Assembly: GCA_021844275.1 (NCBI GenBank)
Contig: JAKBTR010000001.1
Location: 1-7,286 of the forward strand
Direction: 5' to 3'
Source: Nitrospirota bacterium
Lineage (GTDB): Bacteria > Nitrospirota_A > Leptospirillia > Leptospirillales > Leptospirillaceae
Length of the DNA stretch: 7,286 nucleotides
Every line of letters begins with the position of its first letter. Position 1 is the stretch's first letter. Position numbers and translations under genes: made by a program. The notes under the pieces were generated by a model. The model worked only from the letters and a program-made list of their open reading frames with translations, did no database searches and was not told where the DNA came from. Shown here in pieces: positions 6,611 through 7,286 of this stretch.

Positions 6611-7032
6611 GATCTGGACGACCTGAAACGGGCACCTTGTTGGATCCATCCCGATCATGAGAAATGATGAAAATCGGTCGGTGTCCCCTCTCAATCAGGG
6701 GAGCCTGTCCCTTCTTCTAAGTCAGAAAGGATCGCCCGAAAAGAGGAGCTTTACCATTGAGTGGGAGTGGAAGGTCAGTCAACAAGAAGGCATGGCAGAG
6801 GCCCTTGAAGCGGGCAGGAATCAGCGATTTCCTCTGGCAAAAAGAGACACCTATGGGCCTCATGGCTTGGCAACCCGGAACGCCTCTTCTTGTTCTTCAG
6901 AAATTAGGGGGATGGCCGAATTACAAGATGGTCCAGAGATAAACTCAACTGGCCCGGGAGCCTCAGACTGGATGTGTGGAAAACTCAACTCATGGTACAA
7001 ATATGGTACAACCCAAGCTTAGAATCATCTAA
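6611..7032 (+). pseudogene. Tyrosine recombinase (phage-type integrase) remnant, C-terminal half, multiply frameshifted
   Basis: Pieces of an integrase catalytic domain are spread over the three forward frames in the expected order. They are DLDDLKRA..WIH (from 6611), NDENRSV.PLNQGSLSLLLS (about 6660-6720), VNKKAW..LKRAGISDF (about 6778-6834) and a damaged RHTWASW box (RDTY in one frame, ASWL in another, about 6843-6870). The series ends with GTPLLVLQKLGGWPNYKMVQR (6877-6939). The next codon, where the family has the nucleophilic Tyr of MVQRY, is TAA (6940-6942). The same frame then continues through TQLAREP and HGTNMVQPKLRII to TAA at 7030-7032, so the C-terminal tail is still visible. At least four frameshifts and one nonsense change make this non-functional. 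It points at tRNA-Ala and stops 2 bases from that gene's CCA end, the usual position of an integrase next to its attachment site. The upstream boundary is approximate. Nothing N-terminal of about 6600 is recognised. Confidence 0.75.
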
Positions 7033-7034
7033 GT

Positions 7035-7110
7035 TGGTGGAGGGTAGGGGATTTGAACCCCTGACCTTCAGGGTGCGATCCTGACGCTCTCCCAACTGAG
7101 CTAACCCCCC
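7035..7110 (-). tRNA. tRNA-Ala (anticodon CGC)
   Basis: The 76 bases fold as a complete cloverleaf. The acceptor stem GGGGGGT/ACCCTCC includes the G3-U70 wobble that identifies alanine tRNA. The D-arm is GCTC/GAGC. The anticodon stem is TCAGG/CCTGA with the 7-base loop ATCGCAC, giving anticodon CGC at 34-36. The T-arm is AGGGG/CCCCT with loop TTCAAAT, followed by discriminator A and an encoded CCA. It reads Ala GCG codons. It lies 41 bases past the purN-like stop on the same strand, and its 3' end abuts the integrase remnant. Confidence 0.96.
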
Positions 7111-7131
7111 TCAAGAATATCGGTAGAGACT

Positions 7132-7160
7132 ACCATAACAGGGGTCTGACATCAATCCAA
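7132..7160 (-). promoter_or_regulatory. Possible promoter of tRNA-Ala
   Basis: On the - strand, TTGGAT (7160-7155) and TATGGT (7137-7132) are separated by 17 bases. The -10-like box lies 21 bases before the first tRNA base, leaving room for a short 5' leader. Both boxes match the sigma-70 consensus only partly, and the -35 box lies inside the end of the purN-like gene. The tRNA could instead be read through from purN. Confidence 0.3.
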
Positions 7161-7286
7161 CCCCCAAAAAACACGTCTTCCAGCAATCTTCAACAGCCCT
7201 CTCGACAGCCCATCCAGAGCTTCGATGTAAGTCTCGTGCTCGAGTGGCAGAAGACGCTCAATGAGACTCTCTTCCGTGTCCTCGGG
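7152..7286 (-). CDS. purN: Phosphoribosylglycinamide formyltransferase, C-terminal end (5' part outside window)
   Basis: An open frame enters from the right edge and ends at TGA (7154-7152), giving 44 residues. The pattern EDTEESLIERLLPLEHETY, followed by ALDGLSRGLLKIAGRRVFW, matches the end of PurN, where a D-T-E-x-S-L segment and an E-H-x-x-Y-P-like helix precede a short basic GRR-type tail. PurN transfers a formyl group from 10-formyltetrahydrofolate to GAR in purine synthesis in the cytosol. The catalytic Asn, His and Asp residues lie outside the window, so the call rests on the tail only. The tRNA gene follows 41 bases later on the same strand. Confidence 0.7.
   Translation of the reverse strand, partial: PEDTEESLIERLLPLEHETYIEALDGLSRGLLKIAGRRVFWGLD

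Noticed and set aside
6482..6694. Longer N-terminal extension of the spy-like protein
   Set aside because: It would bury the signal peptide. The inner ATG has GGAGG at ideal spacing.

Overview
This window looks like ordinary chromosome from a Gram-negative bacterium. Evidence for an outer membrane and periplasm is an exported CpxP/Spy-type protein, a lipoprotein-type signal peptide and a DipZ-type thiol-disulfide transporter. Base composition is moderately GC-rich by eye, with AT-richer intergenic stretches. The mix of families (DipZ, a single-NHL lipoprotein relic, an XerC/phage-type integrase relic next to a tRNA) would fit an acidophilic Leptospirillum-like member of Nitrospirota. That placement is an impression and cannot be proven from this sequence.

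Layout. (1) On the + strand, positions 1-737 hold the last 19 codons of an unknown gene, translationally coupled to a divergent short-chain dehydrogenase/reductase-like gene. (2) On the - strand, 863-1136 is a decayed lipoprotein gene with one NHL-like motif and two 1-base frameshifts. (3) On the - strand, 1447-3650 is a two-component system: an OmpR-type response regulator followed by a membrane histidine kinase with a 4-base ATGA overlap. (4) After a 407-base gap with strong inverted repeats comes a second - strand pair. A Met/His-rich CpxP/Spy-like periplasmic protein (5963-6481) is followed by dipZ (4058-5827). The 135 bases between them hold two stem-loops and a perfect 14-base palindrome. 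(5) On the + strand, about 6611-7032 is a heavily frameshifted tyrosine recombinase remnant that ends 2 bases from the 3' CCA of tRNA-Ala(CGC) (7035-7110, - strand). (6) The right edge holds the 3' end of a purN-like gene on the - strand.

How it fits together. The spy-like gene, dipZ, the regulator and the kinase all point the same way. They make a coherent envelope module: a periplasmic chaperone or metal-responsive protein, a system that moves reducing power across the inner membrane to a periplasmic thioredoxin domain, and a sensor pair that could control them. That control link is inferred from context only. An integrase relic abutting a tRNA 3' end suggests that the block left of tRNA-Ala may lie at the edge of an old integrated element. 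No second attachment site was seen here.

I see no CRISPR array, intact insertion sequence or rRNA. I do not see a clearly undescribed system. The most distinctive observations are the integrase relic whose stop codon falls exactly at the expected catalytic tyrosine, and the structured spacer between the spy-like gene and dipZ.
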